A stretch of DNA of 64,000 bases from Citrobacter tructae (GCF_004684345.1 NZ_CP038469.1:1-64000), one strand, 5' to 3'; positions 34,741-44,144 are shown, counted from the first letter of the stretch. Numbers and translations: made by a program. Notes: generated by a model not told the origin, from the sequence alone.

Positions 34741-34901
34741 TAGCGTTGACAATAGGTCCAATTTACAGGCAGACTCCAGTTTCAACATTATCCTCATGAT
34801 AATGCGTAAGCGTTTAACGTTATCCAACGCACCTTAATCCTGATTGTCAGGTAGAGGGGGCGTGGGCATTCCTCGCCTTACTCTGCATTTTGGAGTAACG
34901 C

Positions 34902-36080
34902 ATGACAGCAGTAACCCAACAAGAAAAAACACCTTCGGCGAATGTTTCGCTGTTTCGTATCGCTTTTGCGGTTTTCCTGACCTATATGACGGTCGGGCTA
35001 CCTTTACCCGTCATCCCGCTGTTTGTGCATCAGGAACTGGGCTATGGCAATACCATGGTCGGTATCGCTGTGGGCATTCAGTTTCTGGCAACGGTTTTAA
35101 CGCGTGGCTACGCCGGGCGTTTAGCCGATCAGTATGGTGCCAAGCGTTCGGCGCTGCAGGGGATGTTTGCCTGTGCGCTGGCAGGTGCGGCGTGGCTATT
35201 GGCTGCGCTATTACCGGTCTCCATACCGGTGAAGTTTGCGCTGTTGATTGTCGGGCGTTTGATCCTCGGTTTTGGTGAAAGCCAGTTGTTGACCGGCACC
35301 CTGACCTGGGGCTTGGGGCTGGTTGGGCCAACACGTTCCGGCAAAGTGATGTCGTGGAACGGGATGGCGATTTACGGTGCGTTGGCGGTCGGTGCGCCGC
35401 TGGGCCTGCTGATCCACAGCCATTTCGGCTTTGCGGCGCTGGCGGGAACCACGATGGCATTGCCGCTGCTGGCGTGGGCATTCAACGGTACGGTCCGTAA
35501 AGTGCCAGCCCATACGGGGGAGCGTCCTTCGTTGTGGAGCGTGGTTGGACTTATCTGGAAACCGGGGCTGGGTCTGGCGCTGCAAGGTGTTGGCTTTGCG
35601 GTGATTGGCACGTTTATTTCACTCTATTTTGTCAGTAACGGCTGGACGATGGCAGGCTTTACCCTGACCGCGTTCGGCGGTGCGTTTGTGCTGATGCGCA
35701 TTCTGTTTGGCTGGATGCCGGATCGGTTTGGCGGCGTGAAGGTGGCGGTGGTTTCTTTGCTGGTTGAAACCGTGGGGCTGGTGCTGCTCTGGCAGGCTCC
35801 AACAGCCTGGATTGCGCTGTTGGGAGCGGCATTAACCGGGGCCGGATGTTCGCTTATCTTCCCGGCGCTGGGTGTGGAGGTCGTGAAGCGCGTTCCAGCA
35901 CAGGTGCGTGGGACCGCGCTCGGCGGTTACGCCGCATTTCAGGATATCTCCTACGGCGTAAGTGGTCCTCTGGCGGGCGTTTTGGCTACCGCGTACGGTT
36001 ATCCCTCGGTATTCCTTGGCGGGGCGATTTCCGCAGTAGTGGGGATTGTCGTTACGCTATTGACCTTGCGCAAACGCTAA
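34902..36080 (+). CDS. yfcJ: YfcJ, major facilitator superfamily transporter
   Basis: A 392-residue, twelve-helix MFS protein of the UPF0226/YfcJ-YhhS group. It begins MTAVTQQEKTPSANVSLFRI; the MFS motif A-like loop is GYAGRLADQYGAKRSALQG. E. coli YfcJ is implicated only loosely in efflux. The start at 34902 follows GGAGTAACGC. The gene is convergent with flk and the two stop codons overlap by a few bases. Confidence 0.92.
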   Translation: MTAVTQQEKTPSANVSLFRIAFAVFLTYMTVGLPLPVIPLFVHQELGYGNTMVGIAVGIQFLATVLTRGYAGRLADQYGAKRSALQGMFACALAGAAWLLAALLPVSIPVKFALLIVGRLILGFGESQLLTGTLTWGLGLVGPTRSGKVMSWNGMAIYGALAVGAPLGLLIHSHFGFAALAGTTMALPLLAWAFNGTVRKVPAHTGERPSLWSVVGLIWKPGLGLALQGVGFAVIGTFISLYFVSNGWTMAGFTLTAFGGAFVLMRILFGWMPDRFGGVKVAVVSLLVETVGLVLLWQAPTAWIALLGAALTGAGCSLIFPALGVEVVKRVPAQVRGTALGGYAAFQDISYGVSGPLAGVLATAYGYPSVFLGGAISAVVGIVVTLLTLRKR

Positions 36081-37078
36081 ACAACGAGCCAGAAAATGGC
36101 TAAAACAATCATTAACGCCACAAAAAGCAATCCCGGTCGTGTCGACAGCGATTTGACGGTTTCAATTACCGGCGCGAACGGGCTATATATTGGTTGAAGA
36201 TGGCGCGGATCGCTTAATTCCCGCTCCCGCTCTGCGCGGCGCAGGAAGATTTGATTAAGTAAATCCTGCACTTGCACTGCGGTAAGAACCGTTTGCGGTT
36301 GGAGTTGATATGTCTGTTGGGCATAGTCTTTGATGGCCGCAAATTCATTTGGCTCTAACGGTTGCTTGAGCGCCGCCTGTAGCGTTTGCAAGGTCGGGGC
36401 ATTTTGCAGGCTTAGCGTCTGGCGCGCCTGTAGCCAGGTGACCAGATGCGTAAACTGTTTGGCGGGGATTAGCTCGCCGCTTTTTACACCGGACAGTTCC
36501 AGCATCGACTGCCAGATCATTTTGCTGGATTCTCCGGTGGCAGCCGCCAGCTTTGTGACCAGTTGATTCAGCGTATTGTGTTCGGCGGGTAACAAGGGAC
36601 GCGCGGTTGCCGGACGTTGCTGTGGTTGAGGAATCGAAAGCTGCCCTTGTTGCAGCAGCGTCAGCACATTCTTCAACTGTTCAGGCGTGAGCTGGCTGAG
36701 TGCCGTTTGTCCGTACTGTTGACGGATAAAATCGCTCACCGCCTGGCGGTTATTTCCCTGGGTCAGTAATTCAGTGAGCTGCGCCAGTACTTGACGATTG
36801 ACATGATTCTGCTGAGCAACACCCAGACGTTGGTTCAGGTTTTGTTCTGCAGCAGGAAAGTGACGCGACTGCAGCGGCGTATCGCTCTTGACGCCAAGAT
36901 CGTGCTTCATTCCGGCCCACACCTCGGCGCTTTGCTGTTGGGTAAGCGAAATCAGACGAGTAATCAGTCGTTCCAGCACGGTGCGTTGTTGCGTGGATAG
37001 CGGTTGTTCGCCCGCAACGGAAGGGGCATTTTGGCCTTCACCGGGAGGGCGCGCGGGCGTACCAGAAATGGGCTGCAT
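36077..37078 (-). CDS. flk: Flk, flagellar assembly regulator
   Basis: Inner-membrane-anchored protein that prevents premature secretion-substrate switching during hook assembly by blocking FlgM export before the rings are complete. The 333-residue product has a proline/glutamine-rich cytoplasmic body with two similar segments (AEHNTLNQLVTKL and RTVLERLITRL regions) and one C-terminal transmembrane helix (GLLFVALMIVLAIFWLVV). The ATG at 37078 (MQPISGTPARPPGEGQ) is the likely start; the frame has another ATG one codon upstream. It overlaps yfcJ tail to tail. Confidence 0.93.
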   Translation of the reverse strand: MQPISGTPARPPGEGQNAPSVAGEQPLSTQQRTVLERLITRLISLTQQQSAEVWAGMKHDLGVKSDTPLQSRHFPAAEQNLNQRLGVAQQNHVNRQVLAQLTELLTQGNNRQAVSDFIRQQYGQTALSQLTPEQLKNVLTLLQQGQLSIPQPQQRPATARPLLPAEHNTLNQLVTKLAAATGESSKMIWQSMLELSGVKSGELIPAKQFTHLVTWLQARQTLSLQNAPTLQTLQAALKQPLEPNEFAAIKDYAQQTYQLQPQTVLTAVQVQDLLNQIFLRRAERERELSDPRHLQPIYSPFAPVIETVKSLSTRPGLLFVALMIVLAIFWLVV

Positions 37079-37186
37079 CATCTCTATTCCTTAAATCTTT
37101 GCTAACCAGGTCTCGCAGTATGCCTGGCGACGAGATTATGGCACACTTGCCCGGTTAACTCTCGTTCTCAAACAGGTGCGAAAGAC

Positions 37187-38323
37187 GTGAAAATCCTCGT
37201 TGATGAAAATATGCCCTATGCCCGCGAACTGTTCAGTCGTTTGGGGGAGGTCAAAGCGGTTCCAGGTCGCCCGATTCCCGTCGCAGAACTGGATGATGCG
37301 GACGCCTTAATGGTGCGTTCGGTGACGAAAGTCAATGAATCACTGCTTGGCGGAAAACCGGTTAAGTTTGTCGGAACGGCAACCGCAGGCACTGACCATG
37401 TGGATGAATCCTGGCTTGCGCAGTCAGAGATTGGCTTCTCCGCCGCGCCCGGTTGCAATGCGATTGCGGTGGTTGAGTATGTCTTTTCAGCATTGCTGAT
37501 GCTGGCGGAGCGCGATGGTTTTGCGTTAGCCGATCGCACTGTAGGTATCGTTGGTGTCGGCAATGTGGGCGCGCGTTTGCAGGCGCGACTGGAAGCGTTA
37601 GGGATCCGCACATTACTTTGCGATCCACCGCGTGCCGACCGGGGAGACGAGGGCGACTTCCGATCACTGGACGAACTGGTTGAGCAAGCCGATATTCTGA
37701 CCTTCCATACGCCGCTGTTTAAAGACGGTCGGTACAAAACCCTGCATCTGGCCGATGAAGCGCTGATTAGCCGACTGAAGCCGGGCACTATCCTGATCAA
37801 CGCCTGCCGTGGGCCTGTCATCGACAATACCGCTTTGCTGGCCTGTCTTAATGCCGGGCAACGTCTGAGCGTGGTGCTGGATGTCTGGGAAGGTGAGCCG
37901 GATCTGAATGTTGCGCTGCTCGAGAAAGCGGATATCGGCACGGCACACATTGCGGGTTATACCCTCGAAGGGAAGGCGCGTGGGACGACGCAGGTTTTTG
38001 AGGCCTATAGCAAGTTTATCGGTCGTGAACAGCACGTTGCGCTGAACACCCTGTTACCCGCACCGGAATTTGGCCGTATCACGCTGCATGGCCCGTTAGA
38101 TCAGCCAACGCTGAAAAGGCTGGTGCATTTAGTGTATGATGTGCGCCGCGATGATGCGCCGCTGCGCAAAGTCGCTGGAATTCCGGGTGAGTTTGATAAA
38201 CTGCGTAAAAATTATCTTGAGCGCCGTGAATGGTCGTCTTTGTACGTGATGTGTGACGACGCCGCTGCAGCTACCTTGTTGTGTAAGCTGGGTTTTAACG
38301 CCGTTCATCACCCGGCACATTAA
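37187..38323 (+). CDS. pdxB: Erythronate-4-phosphate dehydrogenase PdxB
   Basis: Second step of the DXP-dependent pyridoxal 5'-phosphate pathway: 4-phosphoerythronate to 2-oxo-3-hydroxy-4-phosphobutanoate. The 378-residue product has the NAD-binding motif VGIVGVGNVGARLQARLEALG (about residues 119-139), catalytic ACRGPVIDN, and a C-terminal dimerisation domain. The start codon is GTG at 37187. It begins the pdxB-usg-truA-dedA group, as in E. coli. Confidence 0.97.
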   Translation: MKILVDENMPYARELFSRLGEVKAVPGRPIPVAELDDADALMVRSVTKVNESLLGGKPVKFVGTATAGTDHVDESWLAQSEIGFSAAPGCNAIAVVEYVFSALLMLAERDGFALADRTVGIVGVGNVGARLQARLEALGIRTLLCDPPRADRGDEGDFRSLDELVEQADILTFHTPLFKDGRYKTLHLADEALISRLKPGTILINACRGPVIDNTALLACLNAGQRLSVVLDVWEGEPDLNVALLEKADIGTAHIAGYTLEGKARGTTQVFEAYSKFIGREQHVALNTLLPAPEFGRITLHGPLDQPTLKRLVHLVYDVRRDDAPLRKVAGIPGEFDKLRKNYLERREWSSLYVMCDDAAAATLLCKLGFNAVHHPAH

Positions 38324-38390
38324 TGTCTTCTTAATGCTCCCTGTCGAATAATACGACAGGGACGCTTACGTATTTCTGGAGTAAATCACC

Positions 38391-39404
38391 ATGTCTGAAG
38401 GCTGGAATATTGCCATTCTGGGCGCAACGGGCGCCGTAGGCGAAGCCCTGCTCGAAACGCTGGCGGAACGCCAGTTCCCGGTCGGTGAGATTTATGCGCT
38501 GGCTCGTAACGAAAGCGCGGGTGAGCGCCTGCGTTTTAACGGTAAATCGATAATCGTCCAGGATGTCGCTGATTTTGACTGGACGCAGGCGCAGCTGGCA
38601 TTTTTTGTCGCGGGCGTTGAAGCAACCGCGGCGTGGGTAGAAGAAGCAACCAATGCGGGCTGCCTGGTGATTGACAGCAGCGGTCTGTTTGCTCTTGAGC
38701 CGGACGTCCCGCTGGTGGTACCTGACGTGAATCCGTTCGTTCTGGCGGATTACCGCAACCGCAACGTGATTGCGGTCCCTGGCAGTCTGACCAGTCAACT
38801 GCTGTCGGCGCTGAAACCGCTGATTGACGATGGCGGACTTTCTCGTATCACGGTGACCAATATACTTTCGGCTTCCGCCCACGGTAAAAAAGCGGTTGAT
38901 GCGCTGGCAGGGCAGAGTGCGAAGCTGCTCAACGGTATTCCGATTGATGACGACGATTTCTTTGGCCGCCAGTTGGCGTTCAACATGCTGCCGTTGCTGC
39001 CGGACCGCGAAGGCAGCGTGCGTGAAGAGCGTCGTATTGTTGATGAAGTGCGTAAAATTATGCAGGACGAAGGGCTGATGATCTCCGCGAGCATCGTGCA
39101 ATCGCCGGTGTTTTACGGTCATGCGCAGATGGTGAGTTTTGAAGCATTACGTCCGCTGGCGGCCGAAGAAGCACGCGACGCGTTTGAGCGTGGCGAAGAC
39201 ATTGTGTTGTCAGAAACGACGGATTTCCCGACCCAGGTCCGCGATGCGTCTGGTAGTCCACATCTTTCGGTTGGCTGCGTGCACAATGATTACGGTATGC
39301 CGGAGCAGGTACAGTTTTGGTCTGTAGCAGACAACGTGCGTTTTGGCGGCGCGTTGATGGCGGTGAAAATCGCTGAAAAACTGGTGCAGGAGTATATGTA
39401 CTAA
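38391..39404 (+). CDS. usg: Usg, aspartate-semialdehyde dehydrogenase-like protein
   Basis: A 337-residue homologue of aspartate-semialdehyde dehydrogenase (Asd). The N-terminal NADP-binding motif ILGATGAVGEALLETL is intact, but the active-site cysteine segment of Asd enzymes is replaced here by VIAVPGSLTSQLLSAL, with no cysteine. It is therefore probably not a semialdehyde dehydrogenase; its real role is unknown. Its stop codon overlaps the truA start by one base, which supports translational coupling in pdxB-usg-truA. Confidence 0.94.
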   Translation: MSEGWNIAILGATGAVGEALLETLAERQFPVGEIYALARNESAGERLRFNGKSIIVQDVADFDWTQAQLAFFVAGVEATAAWVEEATNAGCLVIDSSGLFALEPDVPLVVPDVNPFVLADYRNRNVIAVPGSLTSQLLSALKPLIDDGGLSRITVTNILSASAHGKKAVDALAGQSAKLLNGIPIDDDDFFGRQLAFNMLPLLPDREGSVREERRIVDEVRKIMQDEGLMISASIVQSPVFYGHAQMVSFEALRPLAAEEARDAFERGEDIVLSETTDFPTQVRDASGSPHLSVGCVHNDYGMPEQVQFWSVADNVRFGGALMAVKIAEKLVQEYMY

Positions 39405-40216
39405 TGTCTGACCTGCAACAACTGCCCGTCCATAAAATTGCGCTGGGTATTGAGTACGATGGCAGCAAATATTATGGCTGGCAGCGCCAGAACGAGGTTC
39501 GTAGCGTTCAGGAAAAGCTGGAAAAAGCGCTCTCTCAGGTCGCCAATGAACGTATCAATGTCTTTTGTGCGGGACGCACCGATGCGGGTGTTCATGGCAC
39601 AGGGCAGGTCGTGCATTTTGAAACGACCGCGCAACGTAAAGACGCCGCGTGGACGCTAGGGGTAAATGCCAATTTACCGGATGACATTGCCGTGCGCTGG
39701 GTGAAAGCGGTACCGGATGATTTTCATGCACGGTTTAGCGCAACGGCTCGCCGTTACCGCTACATCATCTACAATCATCGGTTGCGCCCTGCGGTTCTGG
39801 GTAAAGGCGTGACGCATTACTATGAGCCGCTGGATGCCGAACGTATGCATCGCGCGGCTCAATGTCTGATTGGAGAGAATGATTTTACCTCGTTTCGGGC
39901 AATGCAGTGCCAGTCGCGTACACCGTGGCGTAACGTGATGCACATTAACGTGACGCGTCATGGCCCTTATGTGGTGGTTGATATTAAAGCGAATGCCTTT
40001 GTACATCATATGGTCAGGAATATTGTCGGCAGCCTGATGGAAGTGGGTGCCAACAACCAGCCGGAGAGCTGGATAGCAGAACTGTTAGCGGCGAAGGACA
40101 GAACGCTGGCAGCGGCAACGGCGAAAGCGGAAGGATTGTATCTGGTTGCGGTAGATTATCCGGATCGGTTCGACCTGCCAAAACCGCCGATGGGCCCGCT
40201 ATTTCTGGCGGACTAA
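39404..40216 (+). CDS. truA: tRNA pseudouridine(38-40) synthase TruA
   Basis: Forms pseudouridine at positions 38, 39 and 40 in the anticodon arm of many tRNAs. The 270-residue product contains the catalytic aspartate in CAGRTDAGVHGTGQVVHF. VAVDYPDRFDLPKPPMGPLFLAD ends the protein. It overlaps usg by one base and precedes dedA by 24 bp. Confidence 0.97.
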   Translation: MSDLQQLPVHKIALGIEYDGSKYYGWQRQNEVRSVQEKLEKALSQVANERINVFCAGRTDAGVHGTGQVVHFETTAQRKDAAWTLGVNANLPDDIAVRWVKAVPDDFHARFSATARRYRYIIYNHRLRPAVLGKGVTHYYEPLDAERMHRAAQCLIGENDFTSFRAMQCQSRTPWRNVMHINVTRHGPYVVVDIKANAFVHHMVRNIVGSLMEVGANNQPESWIAELLAAKDRTLAAATAKAEGLYLVAVDYPDRFDLPKPPMGPLFLAD

Positions 40217-40240
40217 TTTGAGTCGTATAAAGGCAAAACT

Positions 40241-40900
40241 ATGGACCTGATTTACTTTCTTATCGATTTTATCCTGCACATTGATGTGCACCTGGCAGAG
40301 TTGGTCGCGGAATACGGTGTTTGGGTATACGCCATTCTGTTTTTGATCTTGTTCTGTGAAACCGGGCTGGTGGTCACACCATTCCTGCCGGGAGACTCGC
40401 TGTTGTTTGTCGCAGGCGCGCTTTCCGCACTGCCAACCAACGATCTTAATGTTCATCTGATGGTGGCGTTAATGATCGTGGCGGCAATTGTGGGCGATGC
40501 GGTGAACTACACTATCGGTCGGGTGTTTGGCGAAAGACTGTTCAGCAATCCAAACTCGAAAATTTTTCGTCGCAGCTACTTGGATAAAACCCATGCGTTC
40601 TATGAGCGTCATGGTGGTAAAACCATTATTTTGGCGCGTTTTGTTCCGATTGTGCGTACATTTGCACCGTTTGTTGCCGGTATGGGGCACATGTCCTACC
40701 GTCATTTTGCGATGTATAACGTGGTGGGCGCGCTGTTGTGGGTATTACTGTTCACTTATGCGGGTTATCTGTTTGGCGACCTGCCAGTGGTGCAGGAAAA
40801 CCTGAAGTTATTGATTGTGGCGATTATCGTGCTCTCCGTATTGCCTGGCGTTATCGAAATCATTCGCCACAAACGTGCGGCATCCAGGGCGCAAAAATAG
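40241..40900 (+). CDS. dedA: DedA, DedA-family inner-membrane protein
   Basis: A 219-residue polytopic protein of the DedA/Tvp38 family, implicated in undecaprenyl-phosphate or phospholipid recycling and membrane homeostasis. Family motifs are ETGLVVTPFLPGDSLLFVAGAL and RFVPIVRTFAPFVAGMGHM. About five to six helices are visible. The C-terminus is short and basic (RHKRAASRAQK). accD follows after 149 bp. Confidence 0.95.
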   Translation: MDLIYFLIDFILHIDVHLAELVAEYGVWVYAILFLILFCETGLVVTPFLPGDSLLFVAGALSALPTNDLNVHLMVALMIVAAIVGDAVNYTIGRVFGERLFSNPNSKIFRRSYLDKTHAFYERHGGKTIILARFVPIVRTFAPFVAGMGHMSYRHFAMYNVVGALLWVLLFTYAGYLFGDLPVVQENLKLLIVAIIVLSVLPGVIEIIRHKRAASRAQK

Positions 40901-41049
40901 AAAGTAACTCAGCGGTTCGACCACTTTTTTATCCAAAGTTTCGGGCTGTTATGTTTTAATGTGCAACATTCATGGTCTGTTGGGGGCAAAACTGGCATTA
41001 TGCGCCCCTTATAACAAAGCTGACTAAGGTTCAGGCAGAAAGGTCACCA

Positions 41050-41964
41050 ATGAGCTGGATTGAACGAATTAAAAGCAACATTACTCCCACCCGCAAGGCA
41101 AGCATTCCTGAAGGGGTGTGGACCAAGTGTGATAGCTGCGGTCAGGTATTATACCGTGCTGAGCTGGAACGTAATCTTGAGGTCTGTCCGAAGTGTGACC
41201 ATCATATGCGCATGTCGGCGCGCAATCGCCTGCATAGCCTGTTAGATGAAGGTTCTCTTGTGGAACTGGGAAGCGAGCTTGAGCCGAAAGACGTGCTGAA
41301 GTTCCGTGACTCCAAGAAGTACAAAGACAGACTGGCTTCTGCGCAGAAAGAAACCGGTGAAAAAGATGCGCTGGTGGTAATGAAAGGCACGCTTCATGGG
41401 ATGCCGGTCGTTGCAGCCGCATTTGAGTTCGCGTTTATGGGCGGCTCCATGGGTTCAGTGGTTGGCGCACGTTTTGTCCGTGCCGTTGAGCAGGCGCTGG
41501 AAGACAACTGCCCGCTGATCTGCTTCTCCGCTTCTGGCGGGGCGCGTATGCAGGAAGCGCTGATGTCGCTGATGCAGATGGCTAAAACCTCTGCTGCGTT
41601 GGCAAAAATGCAGGAACGCGGTTTACCGTATATTTCTGTACTGACCGACCCAACTATGGGCGGTGTTTCAGCAAGCTTTGCGATGCTGGGCGATCTCAAC
41701 ATTGCTGAACCGAAAGCACTGATCGGCTTTGCGGGTCCGCGCGTTATCGAGCAAACCGTACGTGAAAAACTGCCGCCGGGATTCCAGCGCAGTGAATTCC
41801 TGATTGAAAAAGGCGCTATCGATATGATCGTCCGCCGTCCGGAAATGCGCCTGAAACTGGCAAGCGTTCTGGCGAAGCTGATGAATCTGCCTGCTCCGAA
41901 TCCGGATGAGCCGAGTGAAGGCGTAGTGGTACCACCGGTACCCGATCAGGAAGCAGAGGCCTGA
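41050..41964 (+). CDS. accD: Acetyl-CoA carboxylase carboxyltransferase subunit beta
   Basis: Beta subunit of the carboxyltransferase that transfers CO2 from carboxybiotin to acetyl-CoA. The 304-residue product has the four-cysteine zinc ribbon CDSCGQVLYRAELERNL-VCPKC (about residues 27-49) and the crotonase-fold motif GGSMGSVVGARFVRAVEQA. I chose the ATG at 41050 (MSWIERIKSNITPTRK); an upstream frame to 40972 is not conserved. A palindromic repeat and a terminator follow. Confidence 0.97.
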   Translation: MSWIERIKSNITPTRKASIPEGVWTKCDSCGQVLYRAELERNLEVCPKCDHHMRMSARNRLHSLLDEGSLVELGSELEPKDVLKFRDSKKYKDRLASAQKETGEKDALVVMKGTLHGMPVVAAAFEFAFMGGSMGSVVGARFVRAVEQALEDNCPLICFSASGGARMQEALMSLMQMAKTSAALAKMQERGLPYISVLTDPTMGGVSASFAMLGDLNIAEPKALIGFAGPRVIEQTVREKLPPGFQRSEFLIEKGAIDMIVRRPEMRLKLASVLAKLMNLPAPNPDEPSEGVVVPPVPDQEAEA

Positions 41965-41976
41965 TAATTTACTCTA

Positions 41977-42090
41977 TGGATTTCGAGTTGCAGGAAGGCG
42001 GCAAGAGAGTGAATCCCGATGAGCTTACGCAGGTAAGTGATTCGGGTGAGCGAATGCAGCCAACGTTCCTGCAACTTGAAAGACGACGGG
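41977..42090. repeat. Palindromic interspersed repeat downstream of accD
   Basis: A roughly 115-bp element whose ends are inverted repeats: TTTCGAGTTGCAGGAA (41981-41996) pairs with TTCCTGCAACTTGAAA (42066-42081) with one G-T wobble. The interior can also fold (GTGAATCCC with CGATTCGGGT-like segments). Similar sequences ending in CTTGAAGTATGACGGGTA-like arms are familiar as dispersed elements in Klebsiella, Serratia and Yersinia genomes. It looks like a non-coding, possibly mobile, repeat (MITE-like). No ORF. Confidence 0.65.
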
Positions 42091-42094
42091 TAAA

Positions 42095-42124
42095 AAAGGG
42101 CAGGGCCACAGGCGCTGCCCTTTT
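42095..42124 (+). terminator. Terminator between accD and folC
   Basis: The stem AAAGGGCAG/CTGCCCTTT is followed by TTTTGC. Confidence 0.85.
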
Positions 42125-42156
42125 GCTTTTCTCAACGTAACGAATCTACAGGCATC

Positions 42157-43425
42157 ATGGACAATAAACGTATTCCCCAAGCCGCGTCGCCCCTGGCGTC
42201 GTGGCTTTCTTATCTGGAAAATCTGCACAGTAAAACCATCGATCTCGGCCTTGAACGCGTAAGCCAGGTCGCGGGCAAACTGGGCGTGCTGAAACCCGCG
42301 CCGTTTGTTTTCACGGTGGCGGGCACTAACGGCAAGGGCACGACCTGCCGTACACTGGAATCCGTACTGACAGCGGCGGGATATAAAGTCGGGGTGTACA
42401 GTTCTCCCCATTTGGTGCGCTACACGGAGCGCGTGCGCGTGCAGGGACGTGAACTGCCGGAATCTGCGCATACTGCCTCGTTTGCCGAGATTGAAGCCGC
42501 GCGCGGCGACATTTCCCTGACCTATTTTGAATACGGTACGCTGTCGGCGCTGTGGTTATTTGAACAGGCTCAGCTTGATGTGGTGATTCTGGAAGTCGGC
42601 CTGGGCGGGCGTCTTGATGCTACCAATATTGTCGATGCTGATGTTGCCGTAGTCACCAGTATTGCGCTTGATCATACTGACTGGCTGGGGCCGGATCGCG
42701 AAAGCATTGGTCGTGAGAAAGCCGGGATCTTCCGTGCAGAAAAACCGGCTATCGTCGGTGAACCGGAGATGCCTTACACCATTGCCGATGTGGCACAAGA
42801 GACCGGGGCGATTTTGCAGCGCTGTGGCGTCGACTGGCGCTATGCTGTTACGGACGGTGACTGGTCCTTTACGGACGGTAACGGTACGCTGACACATCTG
42901 CCGTTACCTCAGGTTCCGCAGCCTAACGCCGCCACTGCGCTGGCCGCGCTGCGAGCCAGCGGGCTTAACGTTAGCGAGCAGGCGATCCGTGAGGGGATTG
43001 AGCGGGCAATTTTACCGGGGCGTTTCCAGATTGTGAGCGAGTCGCCGCGCGTTATTTTTGATGTCGCACATAATCCTCATGCAGCAGAATATCTGACCGG
43101 ACGTCTGAAAAAGTTAGTGAAAAACGGGCGCGTCTTTGCGGTTATCGGTATGCTACATGATAAAGACATTGCCGGTACGTTGGCCTGGCTGAAAAGCGTG
43201 GTCAACGCATGGTATTGTGCGCCCCTGGAGGGGCCGCGTGGCGCGACAGCAGAACAACTTCTGGAGCACCTGGGCAACGGTGAAGCGTATGACAGCGTGG
43301 CGCAGGCATGGTTTGCAGCGCTGGCTGAGGCTAAACCAGAAGATACCGTGTTGGTGTGTGGATCGTTTCACACTGTCGCACATGTCATGGAAGTGATAGA
43401 CGTGGGGAGAAGCGGTGGCGAGTAA
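42157..43425 (+). CDS. folC: Bifunctional dihydrofolate/folylpolyglutamate synthase FolC
   Basis: Adds glutamate to dihydropteroate and then to reduced folates. The 422-residue product shows the ATP-binding motif FVFTVAGTNGKGTTCRTLE, the omega-loop region SSPHLVRYTERVRVQG, and C-terminal Mur-ligase-like FDVAHNPHAAEYL. Its 3' end overlaps dedD by 11 bases, as in E. coli where folC-dedD-cvpA-purF are neighbours. Confidence 0.97.
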   Translation: MDNKRIPQAASPLASWLSYLENLHSKTIDLGLERVSQVAGKLGVLKPAPFVFTVAGTNGKGTTCRTLESVLTAAGYKVGVYSSPHLVRYTERVRVQGRELPESAHTASFAEIEAARGDISLTYFEYGTLSALWLFEQAQLDVVILEVGLGGRLDATNIVDADVAVVTSIALDHTDWLGPDRESIGREKAGIFRAEKPAIVGEPEMPYTIADVAQETGAILQRCGVDWRYAVTDGDWSFTDGNGTLTHLPLPQVPQPNAATALAALRASGLNVSEQAIREGIERAILPGRFQIVSESPRVIFDVAHNPHAAEYLTGRLKKLVKNGRVFAVIGMLHDKDIAGTLAWLKSVVNAWYCAPLEGPRGATAEQLLEHLGNGEAYDSVAQAWFAALAEAKPEDTVLVCGSFHTVAHVMEVIDVGRSGGE

Positions 43426-44083
43426 GTTTCAGAATCGATTAGTCGGCACGATTGTGCTGGTTGCGCTCGGGGTGATTGTGCTTCCCGGGCTGCTTGACGG
43501 GCAGAAAAAACATTATCAGGATGAGTTCGCGGCTATTCCGTTGGTGCCTAAACCCGGCGACCGTGATGAGCCGGATATGATGCCTGCGGCAACACAGGCG
43601 CTGCCGACGCAACCGCCGGAAGGTGCAGCAGAAGAGGTGCGTGCGGGTGATGCCGCTGCGCCGTCGTTGGATCCGTCGCGCATGTCGACGGCAAACAGTG
43701 CTGAATTCGATCCTATACCTGCACCTGTTGAACCGCCGAAACCTAAACCGAAGCCGCAGCCTGTTGTTGCTACACCTGCGCCGACGCCGGCACCTACATC
43801 GGCACCGAAACCGGTCGTCGAAGAAGCCCCGGCCCCGACCGGTAAAGCGTATGTTGTGCAACTCGGTGCGCTAAAAAATGCGGATAAGGTCAATGAGATC
43901 GTGGGTAAACTTCGCGGTGCTGGCTTCCGGGTATTTACTTCCCCGTCAACGCCAGTACAGGGTAAAATAACCCGTATTCTCGTTGGGCCTGACGCCTCCA
44001 GAGATAAGTTGAAAAACTCGCTTGGCGAACTGCAGAAGATCTCCGGCTTGAGTGGGGTCGTGATGGGTTACAGCCCGAACTAA
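43415..44083 (+). CDS. dedD: DedD, SPOR-domain cell-division protein
   Basis: Inner-membrane division protein that binds denuded septal glycan. Its 222 residues comprise a single N-terminal helix (about 10-28, GTIVLVALGVIVLPGLL), a long proline/alanine-rich periplasmic linker (about 60-140), and a C-terminal SPOR domain (about 147-222, YVVQLGALKNADKVNEIVGKL to GVVMGYSPN). The start is GTG at 43415 inside the folC 3' end. Confidence 0.95.
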   Translation: MASKFQNRLVGTIVLVALGVIVLPGLLDGQKKHYQDEFAAIPLVPKPGDRDEPDMMPAATQALPTQPPEGAAEEVRAGDAAAPSLDPSRMSTANSAEFDPIPAPVEPPKPKPKPQPVVATPAPTPAPTSAPKPVVEEAPAPTGKAYVVQLGALKNADKVNEIVGKLRGAGFRVFTSPSTPVQGKITRILVGPDASRDKLKNSLGELQKISGLSGVVMGYSPN

Positions 44084-44144
44084 GTTAGGGTTGCCAGATG
44101 GCGATGCCGCGCGTCTTATCATGCCTGGGGTATCGCTTTTTGTA

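Noticed and set aside
37216..37950. A 244-codon minus-strand frame inside pdxB
   Set aside because: Serine/arginine-rich antisense shadow of a conserved enzyme with no plausible ribosome-binding site.
38331..39122. A 263-codon minus-strand frame across usg
   Set aside because: Antisense shadow, rich in histidine, arginine and glutamine, no family resemblance.
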